Source: Brachypodius melanocephalos
Lineage: Eukaryota; Chordata; Aves; Passeriformes; Pycnonotidae
Direction: 5' to 3'
DNA length: 64,000 nucleotides
Assembly (NCBI GenBank): GCA_013398615.1
Contig: VZSR01001685.1
Coordinates: forward strand, 28,501,937 to 28,565,936
Shown here: piece by piece, positions 22,601 to 35,074 of the stretch
Layout of the letters: each line of letters starts with the position of its first letter
How positions within the stretch are numbered: position 1 is the first letter of the stretch
Notes under the pieces: model-generated
Told to the model about the DNA's origin: nothing
Databases searched by the model: none
Seen by the model: the letters and a program-made list of their open reading frames with translations, nothing else
Program-made: the position numbers and the translations under genes

Positions 22601-25600
22601 TTTTTCAAGAGCCAAAGTACTGGAGTATCTGTGTAAATCTGTGGTGTTTAATGAGAATTATTGGAAGTTCCTGTACTTTGATGTAGCTTTAGAAAAGAAT
22701 CTAAAACTGAATGTGGTTTTAAGTTACCACATCAAATGATTTAACTTTAGAGCTTATTCATAGTGATGGATGATGACTCATTTCTTTATCATCACAGGAT
22801 AATATCTCAAACAACTGTTCTCTCAGACACACTTCTACCTGTTTGTCTTGCACCAGATACCCCTTTTTTTTTTTTTTTTTTAAATTTTCCCTCCTCACTT
22901 GCTGGATTGCTTCAATTAAGCACATACTTATCTTTTCTGCACTTCTACTAGCTAGCTCTGAAGTGATTGTCTCTCTAGATCTATTGCCTTATTTCCTTGT
23001 TGGAGCTGCAAAAATGCTGGAGATGAGTTTCTGTAGGAAAGACCTTCAGTGGAGTTAGGGAGATGAGCTCAGAGTTGCAAAACCCACTTGATGAAGAAAG
23101 AATAATGAAAATATTTAATGTCAGTATCTTTTCTGCATTTTGGTATGATGCTGCCTTGCTTTTACTGATGTTAATGAAGATCATTGGCTTTCCCCACACC
23201 TCCTGCTGAAGATAGAGCAGTTGCAGTAAATCCTTAGTTACTGCATCATGGACGTTGGCCAAACAAATCTGCCTGTGAATTGTCTGCAAATCTGGTGTAT
23301 CTTGAATATTGCTAGCATTGTAGAACATTTCTTTGTAAGCGAACTATTTGTAAGAAAACAAACAGTAACTTTTTTCATTTTGGATTTAGTGCCACTGCTC
23401 TACAATGTTTTAGGTTATGCATGTTAAAGTGCAGTTACGGTTATTTTTTGTCACTAGTTTTTGGAGCAGTATTGCACTAACTGTAAATTACTGCACCAGC
23501 TCATTTGTATTTCTATAATTTGATATTGGGCTCACAAAGGAACATGTTTAATATCAACAAGAAACCTCCTGATTGCTGGATCCAACAGGGAGCCTGCCAG
23601 TCAGTTCTAGCATGAATCATGGCAGAGAACAGTTGAAAATATAGGAGAGGGAATCCTCAGCTTTGACACAGCAGGGAGGAGGACCCCTGCTTTTTAGAGT
23701 TCCTTTCACAGTAAAACTACATGGAATTAGATTTATGTACTTTGGAAGGCGGAAGGACTGAGTCAGCCTGGTTGGAATTTGAACTTTTGTGCTAGGGCGC
23801 TTCGATGATTCCAAGTTTGAGCTTGCACTGCATCCCTTTGAACAGTATATAGGAGCTTAGTGCATTGGGCAGTAAGTCTGCAACCTGTTGTTGCTATGTG
23901 CAGGTCAGATTTTGGGTTTAGCATGACTTCAATTCCCAACTTAAAGGTTAATTATTTTTTCTAATGGTGTTTTTAATCGAACATTTCAGAAGCCACTGTT
24001 TGATACTCTCTATGTATTCAGTGTTGAATGAAATTGATACATAAAAGATAATATATGCAGTACATTTCCACATGCAACAGGGCTTTGTTTTTCATCTTGC
24101 AGTTATTAGAGCAAGCTAGAGCTCAGGTTGTGTCCCTTTGTTCCCCTGGATCAGGATTGCCCTTTGAAATGCAGCTGCTCTCCACCTCTCTCAGCTGCTT
24201 TTCCTGTACCAAATCAAACATCAAAATTCTCATACCATGTTTAGATTTATTTGGTAAGCACACAGTTTGAAACTTGGTATTTTTTACACTTTACATAGCT
24301 TCTGTCAAGAAAGGAAAAAAGCAAGCTGTGTGTTGTTTTTCAGGTACTGAATAGAGATTGTTCCTGAACATCTGACCTTTCTTGTTCAGGACGGCCAAAG
24401 GAATATCTTACTAATGCATGTAATATTAATTTAATGCCAACTTTTCCTTGAAGTAATGTCTTGTGGTTCCATGCTGAGGTGTGTGCCCTCAGGTGCAGTT
24501 GTAATTTATGAATAAAACATGGTACAGGATGCAGTTGTATTTAAAAAGTGCAGCAGATTTTCTGGGCAAGTGAAGTGGGGGAAATGAAGGTGTTGCTAAA
24601 GCTTGGGCTACTGGGACACAAACGTCACCAGCCTTTGACATGGAAAGCTTTTCTGAAAGTTTGGTCAGGCCTGTGTTTGCTCTCTGCCAAGAAGCAACAC
24701 TCATCCTCTGCAGTGTGTGGCTTTCTCCTGGGCATCATCCCAAGGGACAAAAGGCAAGCACACCAGGCATCCAGTCTTCTCCCCAGGGAGGAGGGTTATT
24801 CTTTTGAGCTTGCTGTTGTTTGGTTTGCACCCTTCTTTGAATAGTGTGGGGCAGTGTTGAGGCTTGGATATTTAGTCAGCTCTGTCATGAGAAGTGGTTT
24901 ATGTTCAGCTTTTCAAATTTGACACCAAGCTCTCCCTTACCTTTTAATGCAGATGACATCTTATGTGGGTGATAGGGACAACAGGCTCAGTATTGACAGA
25001 TTTTGTGTCAGCTCTGCACTAATCTTGCTCCTTGACAGTTTTAGCAGAGTTGGTGATTGATGTGGTTGATTTGTTGGTATCCTGTATTTTGCTGTTATCA
25101 GCCAAAAGCAAGGGGCACAGATGCAATTTCTGATTTAAGTCCTTTTTATGATGTTTGCTGGCTAAGCTGCCAGTGCTAATACGCTACTTTACTCTTAAGC
25201 TTTATCAATTTGCTACTATTGTTAAAGCCAAGGAAAGCACAAATCAGCCTTGTCACATCATTATGATGTAAAGTAAATACTGGAGTTGGCACAGATACTG
25301 TGAAAAGGGCAACTCTGCTGTTACTTGAGTCTATCTTGTTTAGAAGTTACTGTACTCAAGCCTTTCTTTTCAGAATAACAAAAATTGGTTGCTGAAAATT
25401 TATCCATGCCAAGTTTCTCACGTAGTTGTGACCACTCTTTTTTTTTGTTCCCAGCAAAGTGTAAAACAATTACAATCACTTTTTCTAGTCTTGTTTTCCC
25501 ACCCCCCTTATTTTCTTTGACCTGTTTTCAGAACTTTTTAGGCTTCCTTACTAAGCATATAAATTCAAATTATGTATTGTTCTGAAATACTGCTTGAACA

Positions 25601-28600
25601 ACATTCTCATTGAACTTGAAAACTGACATTTAGATCTAATTTTTTCACCTTGCAAAAGGGAACTGCAAATAATTGCTCAGTTTAAAAAAGAAAAAAAAAA
25701 ATACAAAAAAAACCCAACAAAACAAAAACCAACCAACAACAAAGAAACCCACAATACAACAACCACACCTTAGGGTTGGGAATTTTTGCTCATGTTCTTT
25801 AATATCTTGGACACTATCTGCCTGTTAATAATCCTATCCAAAGGGATGAGGAGGCAAAGAAGATTGTTTTCCAGCTGAAGATTATTTCTGCAGCTGAAGA
25901 AAACATGACTGTCTAAAACTGGTGCTGGGAGAAACAATGAAGATCTTCCATCCAGATCCTATTAGAACTTCCCACACCCCCAGTGCTCATCGTCATTTCC
26001 CTGGGCTGTTTCTGGGATGACAAGAGAGACCAGAGGACTTGAGCTGTCCTGTAGCTCTTGCAGAGTTAAGGTGCAGACATTTCAGCTTGTTCAGTGCATG
26101 TTTGGACAAAGAAAAGGTGCTGCTTTCCAGTACAATCAGTCAAAGTAACTGCATCCAGGTCCTGAGTTAGTTTACATCAGGAGGTCACTCCTGAAGCAGA
26201 GCTCTCCATCACCCCCCATTACCCACCTGTAATTTTTATTGCAGAGCTGCCTGATCACTTCATTGTATTCCTTTTGGACAAAACTAATTGAAGACATATT
26301 TCAGGAGTGTTCCTGATTTGCTTCAATCACAAATGCTGCCCTGTCTGTGGGACCAAAGTGAAGCTAGTTAAAGGAAAATTTCCATGGAATGTACATAGAC
26401 TGGACAACTGTTTACATATCTGCTTTTATGGGATCGTAGAACTAACAGGCATAGGCAAATGGTGCTGCCATAGAGCTGTGCTGCTTTTGCTTACATCAAC
26501 TCTACCAAAGACCAAAATGAGAACATAGAATTTCTTGACTTCCAAAATAATTACTGAAAAAAAGCAATTTACAAACCATGATAACTACTGGCAGAGTTTC
26601 CTACCCAAGTTCTTTAGCAGTTTCCTGGGTTTCCTACCCAGTTCTTTGATGCTGCTGCACAGGCTGGGAGTGAGAGGAGTATTTCTCTTCCTGCTGATGA
26701 AACAGTACCTGCAATTTTGCACATCCTCATTTATTTTGTCTTGCTTCAGTATCCTGCTGTGGCTTAGGTTTTTGTTGGTTTGTTTTTTTTGTGGGTTTTT
26801 TTTTTTTTTTTAATGAAGCTGAAAGCAACAAAGTGTTTTTAAATGTTAAAATCTTTACATTTCATTTTAGAACTGTTCTGGTGCAGCACATTGTCTTTAC
26901 TGGAAGTAGTGACTAAGGTGGGGGTAGCAGGATTAGTTCTACGTTGTGAATGTGGGGTTTTGTGGCCTATTTCTAAAATGATGCATGGGAAGAACTCACA
27001 ACCACTCTGTCCTAGAGCTTTTCAGGAAAATATTCACGGGGTGTTGAAATGCCTCTGCTCTCATAGGGACTTCCAATACCCCTCTGAAAAACATTAGGGA
27101 TAAAATTGCTAAGTTATGCTTTGTTTGCTGAGCATATTGCTGAAGAAGGCTTTCTAGGCAACAGCTATTGCCACAATGGAAACCCTCACTTAGCCCTTTT
27201 CTGTGGCTGTGTTTTGAATACCTCTTGGAATTGCACTGACTGAACATGGGATCGATCCAATGGCAATACTTCCTTGTGCCCTGCATCGTCATTTTCGTTG
27301 AGAGTGAGCAGCACAAGCAATGTCCAGGTGAGTTGTGCACACACAAGGAGCTGTCTGGGGTGGCCTGAGTGCCTGCTCTATGTTCTGTCTATAACAGACC
27401 GGTTTGGGGAAGGGGGACAGAAACAATTGCAAAATCATTTGCAGGCACAGAGCTAAAGCTGATGAAACTCAGCAGCTCTTTAGGCCCCTGATTGGACCTG
27501 CCTAGAATCCTTTTCTTTTTTTAATAGATCTGTCAAAGAAAAGGTGAGTAACCATTAGCTTTTATGTCCTATCTGTTGGCAAAAGTAGCATTTTTCCGAC
27601 TAAGCCATTTCCTTCTTCGTTGCAAGGTTAGACCCTAGAAAGGACAACAAATTACTTAAGGTATTTTGATAAATTGTCACTTAACACAAGAGAGTGCATT
27701 TATGTAGTTCAGAACTTGTTCAGAAATCTTCTACTGTCTCTCTGTCACGTTAAGTGCTCACAATAACACTGATTGTAATCTTTCTTCAGTCTGATTAAAT
27801 CTTCATCACATTTGTACAAGGTACATTTTGACAGGCAATTGTTAATGTTCCTGAAGCACATGAATGAATGAAAAAGTGAATGAAAAAGATGACTGGTAAT
27901 ATGAGAAGTTAAGCTGTACTTGATTGTTCTTGTGCCCAGTTGCTCAAAGTACAATTTTGTGTGCTCATAACAAGGGTTAGCTTGGAAACCAGCTGTCTAT
28001 TCTGGTGTCACAAAAATCACTGATCAAACTCTCATTGATCATGCAAAGTGGGAAAATTCATCAAGCAGGTTTCATGGACATCTTTTAAACAAGTTGGGCA
28101 CCTTCCAGAGATCAGATTGATCGTCCTGTGACAATGCAAAGCAGGCAGCAATCATAGCTCCCTGATGGAGGGTGGAATGCCTGCAGTTGTAGGAAGTACG
28201 TTGTCACCTTTTGCCAGGAAAAGAGAGTGAGGTTGGGAGGGAGCACTGGGAAAGGGGTGGCTTTGGGGCGCAGGATTTGAAACAGAGTCTGGGTTTGTTC
28301 TTACCTGCACAGGATTAATGGGTACAATTTAAAGATAACATCCTCCCCTACAGCTGTCTTCCTTCCTTTTTTAAGTCATTTGCAATATGTCACGAAGTGT
28401 TTCAGTCAGAGAACTGATGAGGTGCCCTTTGCATTTAATTTTTTTTCCCAGCTGATGTGTCCCATCTGTTAGGTGTGACTCAAAGTGGTGAACAGATGTT
28501 GAATTAATTATGGAAGTGTCTGTTACCCACCAGGATTAAAAGAGTTTGCCCTCCAAAGGTGCTGGGCTAGGGTGAAACTTGGATTAAGTAGCACAAACAG

Positions 28601-30052
28601 TATTTTTGCTTCTCTCAAATGGACCTGACACAAATACAGGGGATGATTGTGGCAGTTGGAGAGTGTCCTGCTGCTGCTGTATTTTCAGGGAAGAGTGGTC
28701 TGGGTTTTTCTTACGTTCTGAGTTCCTATGTCATAGTAACTGCCCTCCAGCCTACTCCAGCAAAAGAAGCACACCCAGTTAAGCCTTACTGGCTTAGTTT
28801 AGTAATGGAGCTCTGGATGTGACAGTGGTGCATTTTTATGCCTGCATGAAAAATCATTTTAGTTATCACCATCTTTTTTGAGTCTATATAAGTTGTTCTG
28901 TGATTCTCACCTAAGCCAGTGAAGGGTGGCAGTCACTGCAAAGCAGCAACAGCCAGCTCAGCACGAGTACAAAGAGCCATTTTGAAAACAGCCACCCTGA
29001 TTTTGGGAGGCTTCACTTTGTAATGGAATTGAAACACTCCAGTTACTGGTCATGCACAGTCTTACACAGACTTACTGTTCTTATCAGTTACTCTTGATAA
29101 TTGGCAAATCCAAAGCAAATATTTAATTCTGGATCATTAATTTCAACTTCTTAAAATGCAAGTTCTTTAATTTGAAGAGGCTTAGTCAAATATTTCATTA
29201 AATCTGACAAGTTTATAGGCCCTGATTTTTCAAAGCACTTGAGTTTTACCTTAGTGTCTTCAAACGTCCAGGTTTTAATTTATGTAAGTATCTGAGGGGC
29301 TGATGAGTGATACTGATCACTGAGGATGCTAAAATAGTGGCCAGTCTGAAAGAAATGTACTGCATAGCCTTAAATGCTGAACTCGTATTGAAATATTTAC
29401 CACCTCACGTCACACAGAGTCTTGGGGAATTGCTTGATGGTCCTAAGAGTTTGCAAACACTTTAATACAGTACAGAGAAAAATACAATACAGAGAAAAAA
29501 AAAATCTACTCTAAAAGATAGTTATAGGAATCAGTCAAAGGGTGCAGGGAAGACCTTCGCTCTCCAAATGCTTTCTAACTAGGCTGGCTTGTAGACCTTA
29601 GATTGAGCATCCTAGTTCCAGCTCGTAACCATCCATGAAAATTAATTTAGGAATTGTGGTGAATAAATTATCTAACTTTATTTTTGAAAACATGGATGCC
29701 ATATTCTTTTGTTTTTCTTAGTTGATAGCTGATGATTTTGTGTAGTTCTTGCTGGTATTTTCTTTATTTGTGAAATGTTTTGAATGGAAATTCCAACTAT
29801 TTTCAACTGTGCCACACCTTTCATTAGAAAGAGCTTAGAAAGAGCCTGTTTGTTTGCATTTGTGCAAAATATTCAGTCATTCAGATAGTTTTTGCATAGA
29901 TTCTAATCTGTGTTCTTTAGATTGGCACAAAGAATTCTCGAATTAAATTGTCATTAAATTGCTCTATTGGATAGCCTTTTAGAAAATGAGATGGAGGGAA
30001 AGAAAAACAGTATTTGCAATTAAATTAGAATGTGTTAAGAATGATAGAGAGC
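19624..30052. other. Intergenic, no gene recognised
   Basis: This is about 10.4 kb of AT-rich unique sequence. Open frames are short (under 120 codons) and resemble no protein. It holds a poly-T run at about 22863-22882, a 33-bp-period imperfect duplication at 26596-26650, a poly-T run at about 26797-26812 and an A/AC-rich stretch at 25684-25768. Further AATAAA hexamers occur in the first 3 kb, so an even longer ZBTB10 3' UTR cannot be excluded. Confidence 0.6.
25684..25768. repeat. A-rich low-complexity tract with CAA/CCAA motifs
   Basis: A run of A with scattered C (AAAAACCCAACAAAACAAAA and similar). It could be an eroded poly-A microsatellite. No retrocopy body is evident next to it. Confidence 0.7.
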
Positions 30053-30494
30053 TATGTGGGTTACCCATACACCTCTGAGGGTCCAGCCCTTGCAAAGAAA
30101 TGGCTTATTAATTAGCGAGACAGCTCTTCGGGTGTGTTTTGTAAAGCAAAGGGTTTAATAACAAGAAAATAACAAACTGTTACATAAACAAAATATAAAG
30201 CCAAGCACAGGTGCTAGAGCAGCTTCTAACATCTTGCTACAACACCCTCAAAAAGCCTCTTGGCTTCTTTGTGTCCTTTCTTAAGTACCCAATGTTGTTA
30301 CTGGCAAACTGCCAATAGAAATGGATTCAGGCAGTGACAGGGTTCCATCAAAGCTTCTCTTTTGGCACTGAGCCAATGGCTGTCCGAACCTTACAGAAGT
30401 TTCTGGGTTTTCTACCTTATAAGAAATACAGGGGGCAAGCCCCAAATCTTTCCCTATATGGAAACTTGCTCAATGTAAAAAATGCATTCCTACA
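30053..30494 (-). mobile_element. Probable solo LTR with 6-bp target-site duplication
   Basis: The segment is flanked by identical GAGAGC hexamers at 30047-30052 and 30495-30500. Read on the minus strand it starts TGTAGGAATG and ends ACCCACATA. A TATA-like CTTATAAGG (plus-strand 30416-30424) and an AATAAG-like signal further on give the order expected of U3-R. Six-bp duplications fit ERVK-type integrases. The last TA before the duplication is not canonical for TG...CA ends, so one boundary may be off by two bases. No internal retroviral genes are present. The family was not identified by search. Confidence 0.5.
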
Positions 30495-30500
30495 GAGAGC

Positions 30501-33500
30501 CTTCTTTTTAAGTTGCTTTTAGAATTAATTTTAATTGAACAATTAGTTATTTTTTCAGAGGTAAATATCTTCTTGAAATCCCACTCTATTCCCTTACAAG
30601 CATCTCCTCAGAGCCTATTTGTTTTAGATCCTCATCAAGAAGTGAAATAGGAAGAGTAGCTTTCATTTGCAGGAATCCAGCTGTAAATGTCTAAATGAAG
30701 AAGAAGCAAGAGCCAATCCTTTGTGCTTCACCTTATCTTTTATAAATTACTGTGGTGAAATTACAAAAAAGCCCATTTATCTTTACTTGTCTACCAAATG
30801 CCAGTACTGATTTTAAAGCTCCCCATGCTGTGGAACCACACTGTTGTGATCCTCTGTGCAGTGCTGTCTCATACTCTCCAGTCCCTGAGCTGGTGTTGCT
30901 TCCAGGGAAATGTGGCATATCCCACGTTGCTCCCACGCTGGTATCCATGCAACTGCCTTTAGCTACTGCCGAAGAGTGTGACACTCCTTCAGCTGCTCCT
31001 CTCAGGACCTGTGCTCTAGACCCTTCACCAGATTTACTGCCCTACTTTGAAAACACAACTAGTTCAAATAATGTTTCTTCTCTGCATTTAATTATCTTAC
31101 TTAATATACGCATTCATATTCTTAAATAAAAGTGGTTCTCTGATAAACAAAACACCTTTTTGGTGTCCCCAGGTCTGTCTCTAGAATGGTGTTTAATCCT
31201 TGACAAACATTTTCACTCCGTTTGATTTTTCTCTCCCTAAAACATTTGTGTGGCTGTCATTCTTTCGAAGCGTTAGCTGGATGGTTATTTCTGACTGCCG
31301 CTGCTAAGACGGAAATGAAGAATAAAAATCCCATGTGTTTCTCTGAGTCGTGCCAGCAGGAGAGTCATCAAAGCTTCTTCCTTCTGGAAACAGGCCAGAC
31401 TTTCTAACAAACAATAAACATAGGTAAAAAGAAGAAAGAGAAAGCATGCAGGCAATATCTTTTAGCTAAAGAAAAAAAAATCTGCTTGCATGTGCTGGGA
31501 ATACTGGAAGAGTTACATTTAATTAGCATTGGAGAATGTGGCTGCTACTCTTAATTTATGATGAGATATATGAAATATTCCCAATCTCTCCCCTTAACAC
31601 AGGGATGCTTTTCCATGCAACCAAAGGCACGTGTAAGCTTTATGTCAGCACTGGATTGCATCTCACCCAAGCTCTCTATGTTCACCTCATCCATTTCACA
31701 TGCCTGCTTTAAAACACAATAAACTTAACCCAGGAGCTACTTATGCTTTCTTAATCATTATAAAAGAAACCCCTTTCACATGAAGGGAGCTAGGGCTCAA
31801 TCCAGGTGCTTGATTTCAGATGTTTGAGGGTACCTCCCTTGCCTTCATCTGCTGGTCAGGTGGGTGGGTGACTTACAGCTTCCTCATGGTCTCAGCCAGC
31901 CCCATCTGGGTGTTTGAAGAACTGAAATGGTGAATTGATTCCATAGGCTTGATGGCCAGGAGCCTACAGCAACAGGACCTTGAGAAAGGCCTGGAAAAGC
32001 TTTTGCCAGCTAAGTGCTGGTATGGAGAGTGGTGCTCCCTCCTGTTCTCTGCTGAGGGAAACAGGGTCTGTTAGTATACAGGGATGCATGGAAAAGCCAT
32101 TCCACTCTCACCTTCACAAATCCAGAGAACTCTAGGGGTTTTTACTACTTGGGCCAAAGAGTAAGATTCATCCTTTATCCTTATTCTTCATTTCACAAAA
32201 CAGTGTGGTGTAACAACTTTCACGTGTGTTTGAGTTAGCCATGGAAAACAGTGGCACCAAAAATCAGGCAATGTTACATCTGCCAAGGAAATCCTCAGAC
32301 TGGAATCCAACTCTTTAGATCAGAACTTCTTTAGAAGTGGCTGCTGCTTATGATAAGATTCTTAACACTGATGTGCAGAAAATGTCATAGGATCTTACTG
32401 TGGGCAAAGCTGCATTATTTACCTTTGATGGATCCATAGATCATAAAAATTAAAGGGAGTCAGGAGTTAAGCAAAAACTCAGTGAAACAAACTGGTGCTG
32501 ACATACACAGATAATGTCAACTGATAGCTTTTTGGCATTATGTATTGTTTTATAATTAGGTAATTAAAGCAAGTCTGTACAAACTTCAGCTTTCAAGAAG
32601 CTGTAAAGATACATGTAGCTGTAAAGTTATATTTAGCCATTACTTTCTTGTCAAGTCTGTTATACTTTCTCATAAAATGTCTAATAAAGAAGCTTAAACA
32701 TGCACAGTCCCATGCATTTCTTCTAGAAACTGAGGCATGTAACAGTGCAGCCCTAGAATATCAAAATACAATAGTAACTATATATATAGCTCTTTGCTCT
32801 TCATTCCTTTTCAAATTGAAGTTGTTATTACATCTTTCATCTTTTAAAGGCAGGAGAGCCCTTAAGTCTCATCAGAAGTCAGCCCCTCTGACTTGGCTGA
32901 GATTGTGCAAAAATGTCAAGCTTTTTAAGCAGGTTCTCTAGACTGAGAAACTGCTGGTTACTGTTCCATTGCCAGAAAATAAATCCTAAGACTTCACAGG
33001 GAAAACAGGTATTACTTGAACCAGCACAGGGTCTTTCTTCTGGGTCTGGTAGATCCAAGTAAGTATTGTACACAATGTACAGATAGCTCATGACAGACAT
33101 GGAGGAGCTGAGGATTAATGAAGGCACAACAGCAGATTCATAGTAAAAACTAATCAGAATAAAAGCCTATAGGACAGGTTTAAACCTAGGATACCAGTTT
33201 AACTCTCAGTTGCACTTGGAAGTCAATGAAATTTTGTATCTGTAGTCTGAAGATTAATTTTTGTTCTGTATATCTGAATTTTCAATTTTCTGTCCAGTGG
33301 ACCCAGGTTCTTTTAAAAATATACACACTAACCTGCAAAATACTTTCTGCATTTCTTCAGGGCCTAATGGTGAGGGGTTTTTTTGCACGCTACTTTTAGT
33401 TTCAATTGACTGACTTTTTTTCACAGAATCAGGCACCACAAGTTATATAGAACAGGCAGAAATCTATCATGGACATCTTTTGTGCTGGGTATTTCCTCCT

Positions 33501-34962
33501 AACGTTGAATAAATTAAATGGAGGGATTAATGTAAAACTAAACTCTAGTAAAAGAAATTGGTAAATCATGGATGGAAAAAGGGCTGAACTGACGGATATG
33601 AAAATTTTCTCAGTTTTGAGTTGTGGGTTTTTTGGAGGATGAAGACTGTTGCTGAACAGTCCATACTGCAACAGACAATTTCACAAAGACGAAGGTTGCC
33701 ACAGCCACGTGCTTGGTCTACTAAATGTGCTTAACTATCCAATACATGTTTGATCACAATGCATTTGAGTGCTCACAGCAGTAAAAACTGTAGAATTTCT
33801 AAGGGCATGTTCATTACTAATCTAACCTGAATTTATCCTGTTTGCAGCTGCTAACGTCCAAAAAGATTGTCATACAGAAAAATGAAACAAAACGGGAAAG
33901 ACATAGGCAAACTGAATGCTGCCAATATCGATTGCTTTGCATCTTGCTTTATACAAGCAGCTTCCCTTCACTGGGAAAATACTTCTGGCAATTAAATGAA
34001 CCTTAAGGTGCTTTGGGGGCTGCCACAATTTTACTTCCTTTGTTTCTCTCATGCTTTATTTATGACCTGCCAAGTGCTTGTAAAAGAAAAGCCAGGGCTC
34101 ACTCTCTCTGCATTTCACAAGGCTTTTTAATTATTGGAGCAAAGCTTGAACCTTACTAGCATGCTTTTCTCTTTAAATTTTAGGTACAGTACCATAAAAA
34201 AAAGCAAAATAAGCTGAAATACTGACATCAGAAATGTTTTTATCTTCCTAAATGCGTTGTTATAAAGATACATCAACAGTAACAAGGGGTTGTGGTCACC
34301 ACCAAATCTGGATGAAGGTTGCAGTGCACATGTTAACCATTTGCATAAAGGAATGTACAGTTACTGGAGCTTCTAAAGTATAAATCTTTTAAAAGGATAG
34401 GTCATGATAAATCCACTGCAACCTCCATCAGAACTTCAGTTTCAATTTTATAATTTATTTTCTAAATTAGACAACACAACAGACAGTTTAAAATACTCTG
34501 CCTCTTGTATGCACCTCTATTGTCAGTTAATTATTTTGTCCCATCCCAAAGGACAGTATGTGTTCTGCTGGGAAGCTGAAAATTTGGTTTTAGGAAGGTT
34601 TAGATTGCCTTTTTTCAAAAGGAGACGTGAAGAGATTCGGAAAATAGTGCCATTATAGGAAAGAGAAGTCACAAATTGCCTTAATGTTTATGTCTTGATA
34701 CTTCAGCTTTTAGGTAGCCAGAATTGTTTGCCTACCAGCTTCCATCCCGCAGTGATGGAATAGATTTGCTGTAGCTGCTGGAAGGAAAGAACTTGAGGTT
34801 TATCATGTACTTTGACACTGGTATTGGCACACTCTGCAGAACAAATACCAAACTCTCAGCAAGGTATTTAAAAGTGCATTTGGAGATCCAAGACCTTACC
34901 TTTGTCTTTGGTGACACTTCTTTTATTTGTTTTAAACCACTCACCCCAGAGGTAGTTGAAAT
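30501..34962. other. Intergenic, no gene recognised
   Basis: About 4.5 kb of AT-rich sequence with only short frames. The longest is a 125-codon plus-strand frame at 30752-31129 without recognisable domains. No transposon was identified. Confidence 0.6.
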
Positions 34963-35074
34963 AGCAACCCAGTCCAGTGGAAGGTGTCCCTGTCCATGGC
35001 AGAGGGCTTGGAATGAGACAATCTTTAAGGTCTCTTGCAACTCAAACAATTCAGAGGTTCTGTGATTTTCTGTG
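34963..35074 (+). mobile_element. CR1 LINE 3'-terminal fragment
   Basis: A short degenerate copy of the CR1 3' end: 'cccagtccagtggaaggtgtccctg...catggcagaggg', 'tggaatgagacaatctttaaggtctcttgcaactcaa' in pieces, and a tail 'ttctgtgattttctgtg'. It is 5'-truncated and sense to the plus strand. Confidence 0.8.
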
